From Shewanella abyssi (GTDB lineage Bacteria > Pseudomonadota > Gammaproteobacteria > Enterobacterales > Shewanellaceae): a DNA stretch of 40,094 nucleotides. Below, in pieces: positions 16,046-24,936 of this stretch; position 1 is the first letter of the stretch; every line of letters begins with the position of its first letter. The stretch lies in assembly GCF_023284025.1 (NCBI RefSeq), contig NZ_JAKIKR010000049.1, forward strand, positions 1 through 40,094, written 5' to 3'. The position numbers and the translations under genes were made by a program. A model generated the notes under the pieces. It saw nothing but the letters and a program-made list of their open reading frames with translations, had not been told where the DNA came from and searched no databases.

Positions 16046-16933
16046 TTACTCATTTTCTGGTGTTATTAGTTGCAGTCGCTTATCCATCAAATCTTTAACT
16101 AATGGGGTTAGAATTAGCTCCATTGCTAATGACATCTTGCCACCAGGAACTACCAATGTATTGATACGAGACATAAATGATCCTTGGATCATCCGCAAGT
16201 AATAAGGAAAGTCGACATTCTTAATACCGCGAAAACGGATCACCACAAAGCTCTCATCAAGGCTTGGAATACTCTTGGCACTGAAAGGGTTTGAGGTATC
16301 AACTGTTGGTACTCGTTGAAAATTAATATGGGTACGGGAGAATTGCGGTGTCATATGGTTTATATAGTCGTCCATACTACGAACAATTGAATCCATGACT
16401 TTTTCACGGCTATGACCCCTTTCAGAGGTGTCACGAATTATCTTTTGGATCCACTCCAAGTTGACAATCGGCACCATGCCTATCAGCAGATCAACATGCT
16501 GTGCCACATCACAATCATCTGTGACTACGCCGCCATGTAGACCTTCATAGTAAAGCATCTCGGTATTTTCGGGCAGCGGATGCCATTGGGTGAACGTACC
16601 AGGCATCTGGTTGAATGGAACCGCTTCGTCAAAAGTATGTAGGTAGGCGCGGGTTTCGCCCTGCCCGGTGCTGGCGTAATCACTAAAACATTGTTCTAAG
16701 CGTTGAAAGTCGTTGGCTTCAGGGCCAAAATAACTGATATTACGATTTTCAGTTTTTTCTTTACGGATCATCACCGCCATTTCTGGGCGAGTGAAATGAT
16801 GAAAGCTATCACCCTCTATAATGGTAGCGTTGATCCCAAGCTGCCTAAAGATATGGTTGAATGCTGTGGTTGTTGTCGTCGTTCCTGCACCAGATGAGCC
16901 TGTTACAGCAATAATAGGATGTTTCGCTGACAT
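16046..16933 (-). CDS. prkB: Phosphoribulokinase-like P-loop kinase PrkB
   Basis: A 295-residue P-loop kinase. Walker A is GSSGAGTTT (12-20), and the chain includes IEGDSFHHF and YEGLHGG, family markers of the proteobacterial PrkB group (E. coli PrkB 289 residues). Although named phosphoribulokinase by homology, there is no Calvin cycle evidence here and the true substrate in heterotrophs is unsettled. The order yheT-yheU-prkB near crp is the same as in enterobacteria. It starts at ATG with an AGG nine bases upstream. Confidence 0.92.
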   Translation of the reverse strand: MSAKHPIIAVTGSSGAGTTTTTTAFNHIFRQLGINATIIEGDSFHHFTRPEMAVMIRKEKTENRNISYFGPEANDFQRLEQCFSDYASTGQGETRAYLHTFDEAVPFNQMPGTFTQWHPLPENTEMLYYEGLHGGVVTDDCDVAQHVDLLIGMVPIVNLEWIQKIIRDTSERGHSREKVMDSIVRSMDDYINHMTPQFSRTHINFQRVPTVDTSNPFSAKSIPSLDESFVVIRFRGIKNVDFPYYLRMIQGSFMSRINTLVVPGGKMSLAMELILTPLVKDLMDKRLQLITPENE

Positions 16934-17069
16934 TTTTTTACCTAAAATAGAGACAGTTGAATTTCACCTGTAAACAGCCAAAGATGGCTAATGGTTTTTA
17001 TCCTGCAACAAATCGATTCTTCAAAAACTGTATGTGAATTAATAGTTATACGTATTCGAACCACTCAGG

Positions 17070-17324
17070 TCAATCTTGAGCAGGATCCATCGTGACGATA
17101 TCCTCTTTACGCCTAATCGCGATTGATTCGTCCTCTTCGCTAAACTCGACCACGAGTTCACCGCGGGAAAGTGCGGCGCGGCAGGTCGAAATAGCACTCT
17201 GCATGCTGTTGTTATCAGCGCTTGAGAAACTACCATCTTCTAATTGGCCAATGAGGAACTCTTTTATAATGTTTTCAAATGTTTCTGCGGGTAATTGCTG
17301 CAATGATTCATAGGGTACTAGCAT
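17070..17324 (-). CDS. yheU: YheU family protein (UPF0270)
   Basis: An 84-residue soluble protein. The start MLVPYESLQQLPAETFENI, then EFLIGQLEDGS and RGELVVEFSEEDES, match the YheU/UPF0270 family, which has no known function. Its start overlaps the end of the yheT gene by 7 bp, so the two are translationally coupled; prkB follows 136 bp downstream. A competing frame at 17039-17236 is a shadow. Confidence 0.9.
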   Translation of the reverse strand: MLVPYESLQQLPAETFENIIKEFLIGQLEDGSFSSADNNSMQSAISTCRAALSRGELVVEFSEEDESIAIRRKEDIVTMDPAQD

Positions 17325-18313
17325 GGTGTATTCTCAGATTGATTGAGGTGAGAGGTTAAAAAAGACAATATTCTCTTTTCAATATAGTAGCTAGGTCGCC
17401 ATGGCGTACCACCGTCGATAAAGCCAACATGGCCGCCATTATCATGCAATTCATATTCGACCTGTTCAGCTAACTGCTCATGGCTAGGGATCACAGCATG
17501 GGTCATAAAGGGATCATCTTTGGCGTGGATCACCAAGGTGGGTTTCTGAATTTGACTCAAATAGGGCAGGCCACTCGCTCGATGATAGTAGTCATCAACA
17601 CCATTAAAACCGTGCAAAGGTGCGGTGATTTGATCATCAAAGGCATAAAAAGTCGTGAGCTGTTCAATTTCAGCTTTGCCAATCGGCATTAGTTTTTTGA
17701 GCGCTGGAGTCGATATTTTACCAATCATCTTCTGTTGCAGCTGTTTTATCAGGTAGCTCTGGTACACCTTTGAAAAGCCTTTTTCTAGCCGTTTTGCGCA
17801 TGCCGCAAGATGCAGGGGGGCAGAGATGGCAACAGCGCGGTCAATCAAGCTGTTATCTTGCTGTTCACCTTGATACTTAATCAAAACGTTACCGCCAAGG
17901 CTATAACCCACGGCCAGTAAAGGAGAGTCTGGAAAGCGCTGTTTAAGCTGGGTGAGAGTCACATGTATATCTTGGGTATCACCGCTATGGTAACCCCTGA
18001 CAAGCCTATTTAACTCACCTGAACAACTGCGGTGGTGATGCACAACGGCACAGAGCTTCTGTTTTTTACAAGCAGCCAGAATACGACGGGCATAATGAGA
18101 GCCTGAACTGCCCTCTAGACCATGTACGATAACAACAATGACCTGGCCAGTTTTTGGCTGACCTTGCCAGTCAAGATCAATAAAGTCTCCATCATCGAGT
18201 TCTAACCTTTCCCTTTCTAGACGTGGTCTGTCCACTTTGGTTAGTACGGGCAGAATCGTTTGGATATGGGGATTTTTAGCCCACCAAGGAGGTGAAAATC
18301 TTTGTCTTATCAT
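17318..18313 (-). CDS. yheT: YheT family alpha/beta hydrolase
   Basis: A 331-residue alpha/beta hydrolase. It has the family opening PPWWAKNPHIQTILP, oxyanion turn VHGLEGSSGS (63-72) and nucleophile S138 in the elbow GYSLGGN. The acid lies in HAKDDPFM and the His in NGGHVGF near the C terminus. YheT proteins are predicted esterases/hydrolases; the substrate is unknown. First gene of the minus-strand run yheT-yheU-prkB, with a CRP-regulated context only by proximity to crp. Confidence 0.92.
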   Translation of the reverse strand: MIRQRFSPPWWAKNPHIQTILPVLTKVDRPRLERERLELDDGDFIDLDWQGQPKTGQVIVVIVHGLEGSSGSHYARRILAACKKQKLCAVVHHHRSCSGELNRLVRGYHSGDTQDIHVTLTQLKQRFPDSPLLAVGYSLGGNVLIKYQGEQQDNSLIDRAVAISAPLHLAACAKRLEKGFSKVYQSYLIKQLQQKMIGKISTPALKKLMPIGKAEIEQLTTFYAFDDQITAPLHGFNGVDDYYHRASGLPYLSQIQKPTLVIHAKDDPFMTHAVIPSHEQLAEQVEYELHDNGGHVGFIDGGTPWRPSYYIEKRILSFLTSHLNQSENTPC

Positions 18314-18500
18314 AATTGGCTATTGCTGAAAATTAAAACGTGTGTTTAATTGTTGTTGTGACAAGAGTGTAACACAGATTGAAAATGCAAATTTGAAGCG
18401 CTTTAACTCCGTGTTTTAGCGATGCTAGTGTTAGGTGGAAGCCAACCTTTTATCAACGTCAGCTTTTAACAAAAGCCAATAATAACAATAAGAGGACAAG

Positions 18501-19016
18501 ATGGAACGACGTACTTTTATAACGACGGCATTAGCTGGAACGGCATGTTTAGCCTTAGGGGTTAATTATTGTTCTACTGATTACGCTGGTGTTAATGCCA
18601 AAATCGACGATAAACATCGACTGCTATTTAGCGTTTTATTGCCTGTTTTTCTCGACGGTGCGTTACCTGACGTACCGGTATTAAAAAGAGATGCTGAAAA
18701 CCGTACCTTAGATGCCATTGAACATACTATCTCGTTACTACCCGAAGATAGTCAGCTTGAACTTGAGCAATTGCTGGAACTCTTAGAGGGGCGGTTAGGG
18801 CTGCTGATTCTTACGGGTAGTATGACGCCACTCATGATGCGTAATAGCTCAGAGCTAATCGAGATGCTACAAGGATGGCGTACAAGCTATCTCGAAATGA
18901 TGGTGACAGCTTATCAAGGCTTGAGAGAGTTGGTCATGGCAAGTTACTACTCGGATCCAGAACATTGGAGTCGATTGCATTACGCTAGGCCCAGTTTTCT
19001 TGAGGAGAATAATTGA
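18501..19016 (+). CDS. Tat-signal small subunit, gluconate 2-dehydrogenase subunit 3-like
   Basis: A 171-residue protein. The N terminus MERRTFITTALAGTACLALG has a twin-arginine-type motif (RRTFIT) and a hydrophobic stretch followed by Cys. After it the helical segment DDKHRLLFSVLLPVFLDGALP resembles the gluconate 2-dehydrogenase subunit 3 family, whose members accompany GMC flavoproteins and supply the Tat signal for the complex. The gene stands 38 bp upstream of such a flavoprotein. RBS AGAGGAC lies just upstream of ATG. Family call moderate; partner inference strong from context. Confidence 0.7.
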   Translation: MERRTFITTALAGTACLALGVNYCSTDYAGVNAKIDDKHRLLFSVLLPVFLDGALPDVPVLKRDAENRTLDAIEHTISLLPEDSQLELEQLLELLEGRLGLLILTGSMTPLMMRNSSELIEMLQGWRTSYLEMMVTAYQGLRELVMASYYSDPEHWSRLHYARPSFLEENN

Positions 19017-19054
19017 TGTTAATAGTAAACCTTGTCGGTTGTAAGGAGTAGTTT

Positions 19055-20644
19055 GTGGCCATTGAAGATCCTATTGTTACAGGGCTAGATTCAGGCTGGG
19101 CGCACATAAATGCGGGCCAGCTATCATCAAACCAAACATTTGAAGCTGATGTGGTTATTGTGGGTAGTGGGGCTGGAGGCGGAACTGCCGCAGAGATCCT
19201 CACGAATGCGGGTTTGTCAGTCATTATTGTTGAAGGTGGACCGCTTAAGTCTTCAAAAGACTTTGTGATGGAGGAGCGAAGCGCTTATCCCGATCTCTAC
19301 CAACAAGCCGCTGGAATGAAGACGAGTGACAAAGCGATTGGTATTTTTCAGGGGCGAGCAGTCGGTGGGTCTACCACGATTAACTGGACCACATCTATTC
19401 GAACACCAAAACAGGCTTTAGCTTATTGGGCTGCTAACAAGTCGGTGGAGGGACTCTCAACTGATGAACTGACACCCTGGTTCGAAAAAATGGAAAAGCG
19501 GCTCAACATTAGCGAATGGCCATTCGATCCAAATCGTAATAATGCCGCTTTAAGGGACGGCTGTGCGAAGCTAGGTTGGGATTACACCGTTATTAAGCGC
19601 AATGTAAAAGGCTGTTGGAATACTGGCTATTGCGGTATGGGCTGCCCTGTTAATGCGAAGCAATCAATGCTGGTGACCACCATACCTGCAGCGTTAGAGC
19701 GTGGAGCAACACTGATAAGCCAAGCAAAAGTGATGAAGCTAGAGCATCACGATGACAAAATTTATGCATTAAAAGCACAGGCATTAGATAGCAATCTGAA
19801 ACCCCTGCCGGTGGAGATCGTTTTCAAGGCAAAGCACTATATTCTCGCCGCTGGTGCCATCCATACTCCGACAATAATGTTGCGTTCAAAGTTACCCGAT
19901 CCCTATGAGATCATTGGCAAACGCACCTTTCTCCATCCGAGTTTGCTCAGCGGCGCTATATTTTCCGATCCCATCAATGGCCATAGTGGCGCGCCACAAT
20001 CCATTTATTCAGATGAATTTGTTTGGCAAGATGGCGCCGATGGTGAGCTCGGTTATAAACTGGAAGTTCCGCCGGTTCACCCTATTCTTATCGCGTCTAA
20101 AACAATAGGTTATGGGCAAAGCCATGCAGAATTAATGGCGAACTTTAACCAACTGCAAGTCACTATCGCACTGGTTCGAGATGGCTATCATGAGAACAGC
20201 CCCGGTGGAACGGTTAAGTTAACAGATCATGGCAGTACATTGGACTACCCACTCACAGAGGCTTTTTGGCGAGCAGCACGGCGCGCATACGCTAGCATGG
20301 CAGAGCTGCAATTTGCCGCTGGTGCCAATAAGGTATTACCTATTAGTGAGGGCATGCCTTATTTCAGCAACTGGTCCGCAGCTAAGAAGGCAATTGCCGA
20401 GATGGATCTTGCGCCATTAAAGACGGTCGTTGCTTCAGCACACGTGATGGGAGGGTGCCCGTTAGGGGAAGATCCTAAAGTATCAATGGTCAATAGTTAT
20501 GGTGAATCTCACTACTTTGAAAACCTGTCGGTGATGGATGGTTCAATATTTCCAACCAGTTTAGGGGCAAACCCACAACTGTCTATATATGGAATCACGG
20601 CGCGCAATGCGACTCGTCTGGCTGAAAAATTAACCGCTAGCTAA
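19055..20644 (+). CDS. GMC-family FAD-dependent oxidoreductase
   Basis: A 529-residue GMC flavoprotein. The Rossmann motif VVIVGSGAGGGTAAE (33-47) ends its strand in VEGGP, the second FAD motif GRAVGGSTTINW follows, and C-terminal AHVMGGCPLGEDP and VMDGSIFPTSLGANPQ carry the catalytic His and the FAD contact. A Cys-rich stretch (KGCWNTGYCGMGCPVNAKQSM) is typical of the cholesterol-oxidase/gluconate-dehydrogenase-like branch. It has no signal of its own, so export by the Tat partner encoded upstream is likely. The GTG start has AAGGAG at 19043-19048. The alcohol or sugar substrate and electron acceptor are unknown; no cytochrome gene is next to it. Confidence 0.88.
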   Translation: MAIEDPIVTGLDSGWAHINAGQLSSNQTFEADVVIVGSGAGGGTAAEILTNAGLSVIIVEGGPLKSSKDFVMEERSAYPDLYQQAAGMKTSDKAIGIFQGRAVGGSTTINWTTSIRTPKQALAYWAANKSVEGLSTDELTPWFEKMEKRLNISEWPFDPNRNNAALRDGCAKLGWDYTVIKRNVKGCWNTGYCGMGCPVNAKQSMLVTTIPAALERGATLISQAKVMKLEHHDDKIYALKAQALDSNLKPLPVEIVFKAKHYILAAGAIHTPTIMLRSKLPDPYEIIGKRTFLHPSLLSGAIFSDPINGHSGAPQSIYSDEFVWQDGADGELGYKLEVPPVHPILIASKTIGYGQSHAELMANFNQLQVTIALVRDGYHENSPGGTVKLTDHGSTLDYPLTEAFWRAARRAYASMAELQFAAGANKVLPISEGMPYFSNWSAAKKAIAEMDLAPLKTVVASAHVMGGCPLGEDPKVSMVNSYGESHYFENLSVMDGSIFPTSLGANPQLSIYGITARNATRLAEKLTAS

Positions 20645-20668
20645 GTTAACACTAAAAAAGTGAGCATT

Positions 20669-20699
20669 AAAAAAGCCCAGTGTTAACGCTGGGCTTTTT
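20669..20699. terminator. Bidirectional terminator between GMC gene and tolC
   Basis: AGCCCAG (20674-20680) and CTGGGCT (20689-20695) form the stem, with a GTTAAC-containing loop; an A tract precedes and a T tract follows. It serves both convergent genes. Confidence 0.8.
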
Positions 20700-20724
20700 G
20701 TTTATTGAACATCTATTTTAGCAA

Positions 20725-22035
20725 TTACAATGGTGCTTTTAGGCCATTATTGATGGCGCTTACGTCATCTTCATTCAATGTACCAGCAGCTTGCTTAAGC
20801 GCAATAATTGAATTGATATAGCCATAACGCGCATCAGACAGTTTACGTTTCGAATCATACAAGTCACGCGTACGGTTCAATACGTCAACAATGGTACGAG
20901 TACCGACTTCAAAACCGGCTTGAGTTGCTTTTAGTGCACTCTCTGATGAGATCACTGATTGCTCATAGGCACGGATTGAACTGATAGAAGCGCCAACATT
21001 GTTAAAGTTATTACGAATATCTTTGACGACTTTACGATGTGTCTGTTCAAGCTTCTCGCTTGCTTCAACATATTGATACTGAGCTTGGTTTACTTGAGAG
21101 GTGACTTTGAAGCCTTCAAAAATTGGAATGCTAAGTGTTACTCCAAGAGTACCGTTGTCGAAGTCAGGTTGGTTAGCACCACCACTTTCTTGTTCGATTC
21201 CTTTCTTATAACCTGCGTTTAGGCTAAGTGAAGGCATATGACCGGCTTTATAAAGCGTAATGGTCTCTTCGGCGATATCTTTACCAATTCGCGTTGTCAT
21301 CAAGTCAACGTTATTAGTTTCTGCTATTTTTATCCAATCAGTCGACAATGCAGGGGCAACAGGTGCTGCTGAGAAACGGTCAGTGTCTAAGATATTAATA
21401 CTTTTATGATCGATACCGGTAATTTCACGCAGTGCTTCATAGCTATTGGCAAGTGTATTTTCAGCTAGGATTTCAGTGGCGTTGGCTAAGTCATATTGCG
21501 CTTGGGCTTCATGCACGTCGGTAATCGCGGTAAGACCAACAGCAAAACGTTGTTTTGTTTGTTCAAGTTGGCGCTCAATTGCACGCTTCTCTGAACCTTG
21601 GAATTCGTAGTTGTCTTTTGCCGTAAGCACATCAAAGTATGCTGTTGTTACACGAATAATCAGATTTTGCAGTGAAGATGCATAGGCTGAGTCAGCTTGA
21701 GATGCGGCTTTTTCTGCCAGGTTTAATCCAACCCATGCAGTGTGATCATAGATAACTTGGTTTAAGGTGATGCCACCAACAATACCACTAGAGTCATCTG
21801 ATGGATCGTTCCAAGCCTTATCGTAGCCCACATTTGCACTAATCGTTGGCAATAGTGGTGCACGTTGCTCTTCTATTTGCTCATAAAGTGCATCTCGTTG
21901 TGCTTTAGCTTGCAGCGCAACAGGATCGCTGGTTAATGCTTGTTGATATATCTGTAGAAGGTCGTCGGCATGTGCAACTTGAGCTGAAACGGCGAGTGTC
22001 AGCGCGGCACATAGAGAGCGGATCTTGAATTTCAT
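20725..22035 (-). CDS. tolC: Outer-membrane efflux channel TolC
   Basis: 436 residues. A signal peptide of 23 residues ends AHA-DD. The duplicated outer membrane efflux protein fold is visible: DLLQIYQQALTSDPVALQAKAQRDAL at the start of the first repeat and the related coiled-coil helices QAGFEVGTRTIVDVLNRTRDLYDSKRKLSDARYGYINSIIALKQAAG in the second (given here only in outline), with GYDKAW-type beta strands. It forms the trimeric exit duct for RND/ABC/MFS efflux and type I secretion. It is divergent from nudF as in E. coli. Somewhat shorter than E. coli TolC (493), mostly by a shorter C-terminal tail, as is usual in this group. Confidence 0.95.
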   Translation of the reverse strand: MKFKIRSLCAALTLAVSAQVAHADDLLQIYQQALTSDPVALQAKAQRDALYEQIEEQRAPLLPTISANVGYDKAWNDPSDDSSGIVGGITLNQVIYDHTAWVGLNLAEKAASQADSAYASSLQNLIIRVTTAYFDVLTAKDNYEFQGSEKRAIERQLEQTKQRFAVGLTAITDVHEAQAQYDLANATEILAENTLANSYEALREITGIDHKSINILDTDRFSAAPVAPALSTDWIKIAETNNVDLMTTRIGKDIAEETITLYKAGHMPSLSLNAGYKKGIEQESGGANQPDFDNGTLGVTLSIPIFEGFKVTSQVNQAQYQYVEASEKLEQTHRKVVKDIRNNFNNVGASISSIRAYEQSVISSESALKATQAGFEVGTRTIVDVLNRTRDLYDSKRKLSDARYGYINSIIALKQAAGTLNEDDVSAINNGLKAPL

Positions 22036-22326
22036 TTGCTGTCCTTTTTAGACAAAATTCCCCATTGAGGAGCGAATTTAACTTTGTTTTGTTTAGTTAT
22101 GCCCAACTTTAGCTGACAAATTAGGCGGTTTGCGCTTCCCGACGCTTCCCAATACATCTAAACTTAGTGGGTTAAATAGTAAAAACCTACAATTCCTAAG
22201 TCAACTAGGAAGTGTAACAGTTTTTTATCGCAATAATCAGATCTGCCTATATCTTAGTATTAATATTTTTATTTGGCCTTTTTTTGGCATAAACACCTTG
22301 ATAAATAAGTAGGTTTTGGAGATTAA
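22036..22326. other. Divergent region between tolC and nudF
   Basis: 291 bp, AT-rich, no credible gene. It must hold promoters for both directions; no operator is confidently recognised. A 60-codon frame in the middle lacks a ribosome binding site. Confidence 0.4.
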
Positions 22327-22944
22327 ATGAACAGTACTTTTACTCATGAAGATGTTGAGTTATTCGCTAAGAAAACCTTGTATAAAGGCTTCTTTAAAAT
22401 GGAGGAGTATCGCTTTAAACATCGGCTATTTGATGGCGGTTGGAGCGGTGAGATCATTAGAGAGGTGTTCGAAAGGGGCCATGCTGTGGTCGTGTTACCT
22501 TACGATCCAATTAACGATAAAGTGGTGCTGATTGAGCAGATCCGCATTCCTGTGCTTGAGAGTGCTAAATCGCCTTGGTTGTTTGAGTTAGTCGCAGGCA
22601 TGATTGACGCTGGTCAAGAGTCTGAACAGGTGGCCATTAAAGAGCTTAAAGAGGAAACGGGTCTTGATGCATTGAGTGTCACTAAGGTGAATCAATACTT
22701 TGCCAGCCCCGGTGGTACCAGCGAACGGTTTGATTTTTATTGGGCAGCCGTTGATTCATCCAATGCTGATGGAAACTACGGTTTACCTGAAGAGCATGAA
22801 GACATCAAAGTACATGTTGTGGATAGAGAATTTGCTTACAAAATGATGACTGATGGCCAAATCGATAACGCCTCTACTGTCATTGGTCTCCAATGGCTAC
22901 AGCTCAACTATCAAGATCTGCTTGAAAGTCATCATGAAAAATAA
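22327..22944 (+). CDS. nudF: ADP-ribose pyrophosphatase NudF
   Basis: A 205-residue Nudix hydrolase of the NudF type, splitting ADP-ribose to AMP and ribose 5-phosphate. The Nudix box runs from G91 to L113 (GMIDAGQ...KELKEETGL). The catalytic EE pair (109-110) and E106 are intact, but the first acidic position is Gln (Q97) and the usual Arg is Lys (K105). The downstream loop FASPGGTSERFDFYWA, with conserved PG and the acidic loop, matches NudF. First gene of the nudF-yqiB-cpdA-yqiA-parE run, the E. coli order. A purine-rich TTTTGGAGATTAA precedes ATG. Confidence 0.92.
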   Translation: MNSTFTHEDVELFAKKTLYKGFFKMEEYRFKHRLFDGGWSGEIIREVFERGHAVVVLPYDPINDKVVLIEQIRIPVLESAKSPWLFELVAGMIDAGQESEQVAIKELKEETGLDALSVTKVNQYFASPGGTSERFDFYWAAVDSSNADGNYGLPEEHEDIKVHVVDREFAYKMMTDGQIDNASTVIGLQWLQLNYQDLLESHHEK

Positions 22945-22983
22945 TCATTATTACTCGGCTTAAAAAACCCTTGGAATTATATC

Positions 22984-23418
22984 GTGTCGAAAGTAGCATA
23001 CGCCCGTAAGAACAAGTACCAGCCAAATATCAGCCAGTTTTTGGCTGTCTGTGCTCGTAACTATATGCATATTCAGCGTTGGCTTACACTGGAGCCTAGC
23101 GAAGGGAAGCACTGGCAAGTTGATGGTGAATTTGGCCGGCTGGATGTTCGTTTGCTGGAAAATACCAAATATACTCAACTGGTCGAAATTTCAAGATGGG
23201 CCGGCGGTCATGCGTTAGTGTCAACCCCCAAAGTATCTGTGCGCATCTATCACGATGCTAAATTAGCAGAAGTGTTAACTAGTCAACAGATTTATCAATT
23301 ACGTCCGGTGTATGATTATCCAAATATGCATATGCATCATCGTGATGAGAAGTATCAAGTGAATGCGTTTCTTGAAGAGTTATTGAAGATAGATAACTTG
23401 ACCAAATTTATTTGTTAA
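22984..23418 (+). CDS. yqiB: YqiB family protein (DUF1249)
   Basis: A 144-residue soluble protein beginning YQPNISQFLAVCARNYMHI, with VRIYHDAKLAEVL and PNMHMHHRDEKYQVNAFLEE, the pattern of the DUF1249/YqiB family. Function is unknown; it is nearly always found between nudF and cpdA. The start is GTG at 22984 with a weak TTGGA upstream, and spacing to nudF (39 bp) and cpdA (21 bp) indicates one operon. Confidence 0.9.
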   Translation: MSKVAYARKNKYQPNISQFLAVCARNYMHIQRWLTLEPSEGKHWQVDGEFGRLDVRLLENTKYTQLVEISRWAGGHALVSTPKVSVRIYHDAKLAEVLTSQQIYQLRPVYDYPNMHMHHRDEKYQVNAFLEELLKIDNLTKFIC

Positions 23419-23439
23419 TCTGATATTTAGGTAATTACT

Positions 23440-24279
23440 TTGCTAAAAGAGGCAATCTCTTATTCAATTTCTGAATCAGGCAGTGTGAGAATGGTGCAGG
23501 TCACCGATCCACACCTTTTTGCTGATCCTGAAGCTCAATTATTAGGTGTGAACACCTCTCAAAGCTTAAATGCCGTTTTGAATACCATCGCCGCTGTTGA
23601 TTACCCAGCACATTTTATGTTGGCGACCGGGGATATCAGTCAAGACTACTCAAATGAGTCTTACCATAATTTTGTCGATGCGATTGCCCCCTTAAACATG
23701 CCTTGTCATTATTTGCCTGGCAATCATGACGACCCACGTATTATGAATCTGCACATGCAGGGTGAAAAGGTACATGGGCAAAAAAGAATATTGGCAGGTA
23801 ATTGGCAGATTATTATGCTCGACTCTACCGTTCGAGGCCGACCTGGCGGGCACATGTCTGATGCAGAATTAGGCCTGATTGATAGTGCGATTAACGCTGA
23901 ACCTAACCGCTACACCTTACTGGTGATGCATCACAACCCTATTCTTGCTGGCTGTGCTTGGTTAGATCAACATTGCATGGATAACGGCAGTGACTTTATT
24001 CAACAGGTTTCGCGTTATAAGCAAGTTAAAGGGCTACTTTGGGGGCATATTCACCAAAATGTTGATACCGTTCACTTAGGCCCGACTGGGCCAGTCAAGT
24101 TGATGGCTACACCATCTACCTGCATTCAATTTAAACCCAAATCTCCCTATTTTGCATTAGATGCACTTCAACCGGGTTACCGTTTGCTGGAGCTGAAGTC
24201 TGATGGTAGCATCCTAACCAACGTATATCGGGTACCAGGTGAAAATTTTTCACCTGACAATGAAGCTGGCGGTTATTAA
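23440..24279 (+). CDS. cpdA: 3',5'-cyclic AMP phosphodiesterase CpdA
   Basis: A 279-residue calcineurin-like metallophosphoesterase. Metal-binding residues are clear: D23 and H25 (VTDPHLF), D65 (TGDIS), GNHDD (94-98), MHHNP and GHIHQN. Length matches E. coli CpdA (275), which hydrolyses cAMP to AMP and so lowers CRP activity. crp is elsewhere in this window. Start is TTG at 23440, supported by TTAGG about 8 bases upstream and by the N-terminal length of homologues; the next internal ATG would delete strand 1. Confidence 0.94.
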   Translation: MLKEAISYSISESGSVRMVQVTDPHLFADPEAQLLGVNTSQSLNAVLNTIAAVDYPAHFMLATGDISQDYSNESYHNFVDAIAPLNMPCHYLPGNHDDPRIMNLHMQGEKVHGQKRILAGNWQIIMLDSTVRGRPGGHMSDAELGLIDSAINAEPNRYTLLVMHHNPILAGCAWLDQHCMDNGSDFIQQVSRYKQVKGLLWGHIHQNVDTVHLGPTGPVKLMATPSTCIQFKPKSPYFALDALQPGYRLLELKSDGSILTNVYRVPGENFSPDNEAGGY

Positions 24280-24308
24280 GTCGATAAAAAACCGCAGCGT
24301 GAGGAACT

Positions 24309-24881
24309 ATGCTGCTTTATATTCATGGATTTAATAGCTCTCCTTTTTCAGAGAAAGGACTTGTTACTGCAAGTTTTATTAAGCAACACCATCCCGAGTT
24401 AAGCTTTTATCAACCACAGTTGCCGAGTGAACCACTAGAGGCAATGGCGTTATTGATTCAAATTGTCGAAAAAGCACAAGCAGTAAATGAGCCGTTAACC
24501 TATATTGGTTCTTCACTCGGGGGCTATTTTGCCAGTTATTTGGCTGAAAACTACGGTGGACGCGCAGTTTTGATTAATCCAGCGGTAAAACCCTTCGAAC
24601 TGTTTGATGAATTCATTGGCACTCAGTACAATCCCTACACAAATGAAACTTATCAGGTTTCAGTTAAGCATAAACAGGATGTCGCTGAGTTCGATACTAC
24701 AGCCATTATCAATCCTGATCGCTTTTATGTACTGTTACAAACAGGCGATGAAGTACTCGACTATAAACAGGCTGTTCAGAAGTATCATTGTTGTAAACTG
24801 TTAATAGAACCAGACGGTGACCATAGCTTTATTGGCTATGAAGACCAGCTGATTTCTATTTGTGAATACCTGTTTTCTTGA
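24309..24881 (+). CDS. yqiA: YqiA family esterase
   Basis: A 190-residue small alpha/beta hydrolase. It has the family start LLYIHGFNSSP with the oxyanion turn, nucleophile S69 in GSSLGGY, an acid in QTGDEVLDY and His in DGDHSFIGYE. YqiA of E. coli has esterase activity on acyl esters in vitro; its role in the cell is unclear. Good ribosome binding site GAGGAA before ATG. Located between cpdA and parE as in enterobacteria. Confidence 0.92.
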   Translation: MLLYIHGFNSSPFSEKGLVTASFIKQHHPELSFYQPQLPSEPLEAMALLIQIVEKAQAVNEPLTYIGSSLGGYFASYLAENYGGRAVLINPAVKPFELFDEFIGTQYNPYTNETYQVSVKHKQDVAEFDTTAIINPDRFYVLLQTGDEVLDYKQAVQKYHCCKLLIEPDGDHSFIGYEDQLISICEYLFS

Positions 24882-24936
24882 CAAATAGACCAGTAGGGCC
24901 GCAACATGGCCTGAATAACAAAAAAAAATGTGTGCC

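Noticed and set aside
17039..17236. 65-codon minus-strand frame overlapping yheU
   Set aside because: The overlapping frame at 17070-17324 matches YheU, so this one is a shadow.
22130..22312. 60-codon open frame between tolC and nudF
   Set aside because: No ribosome binding site, hydrophobic low-complexity product, and it lies in the divergent promoter region.
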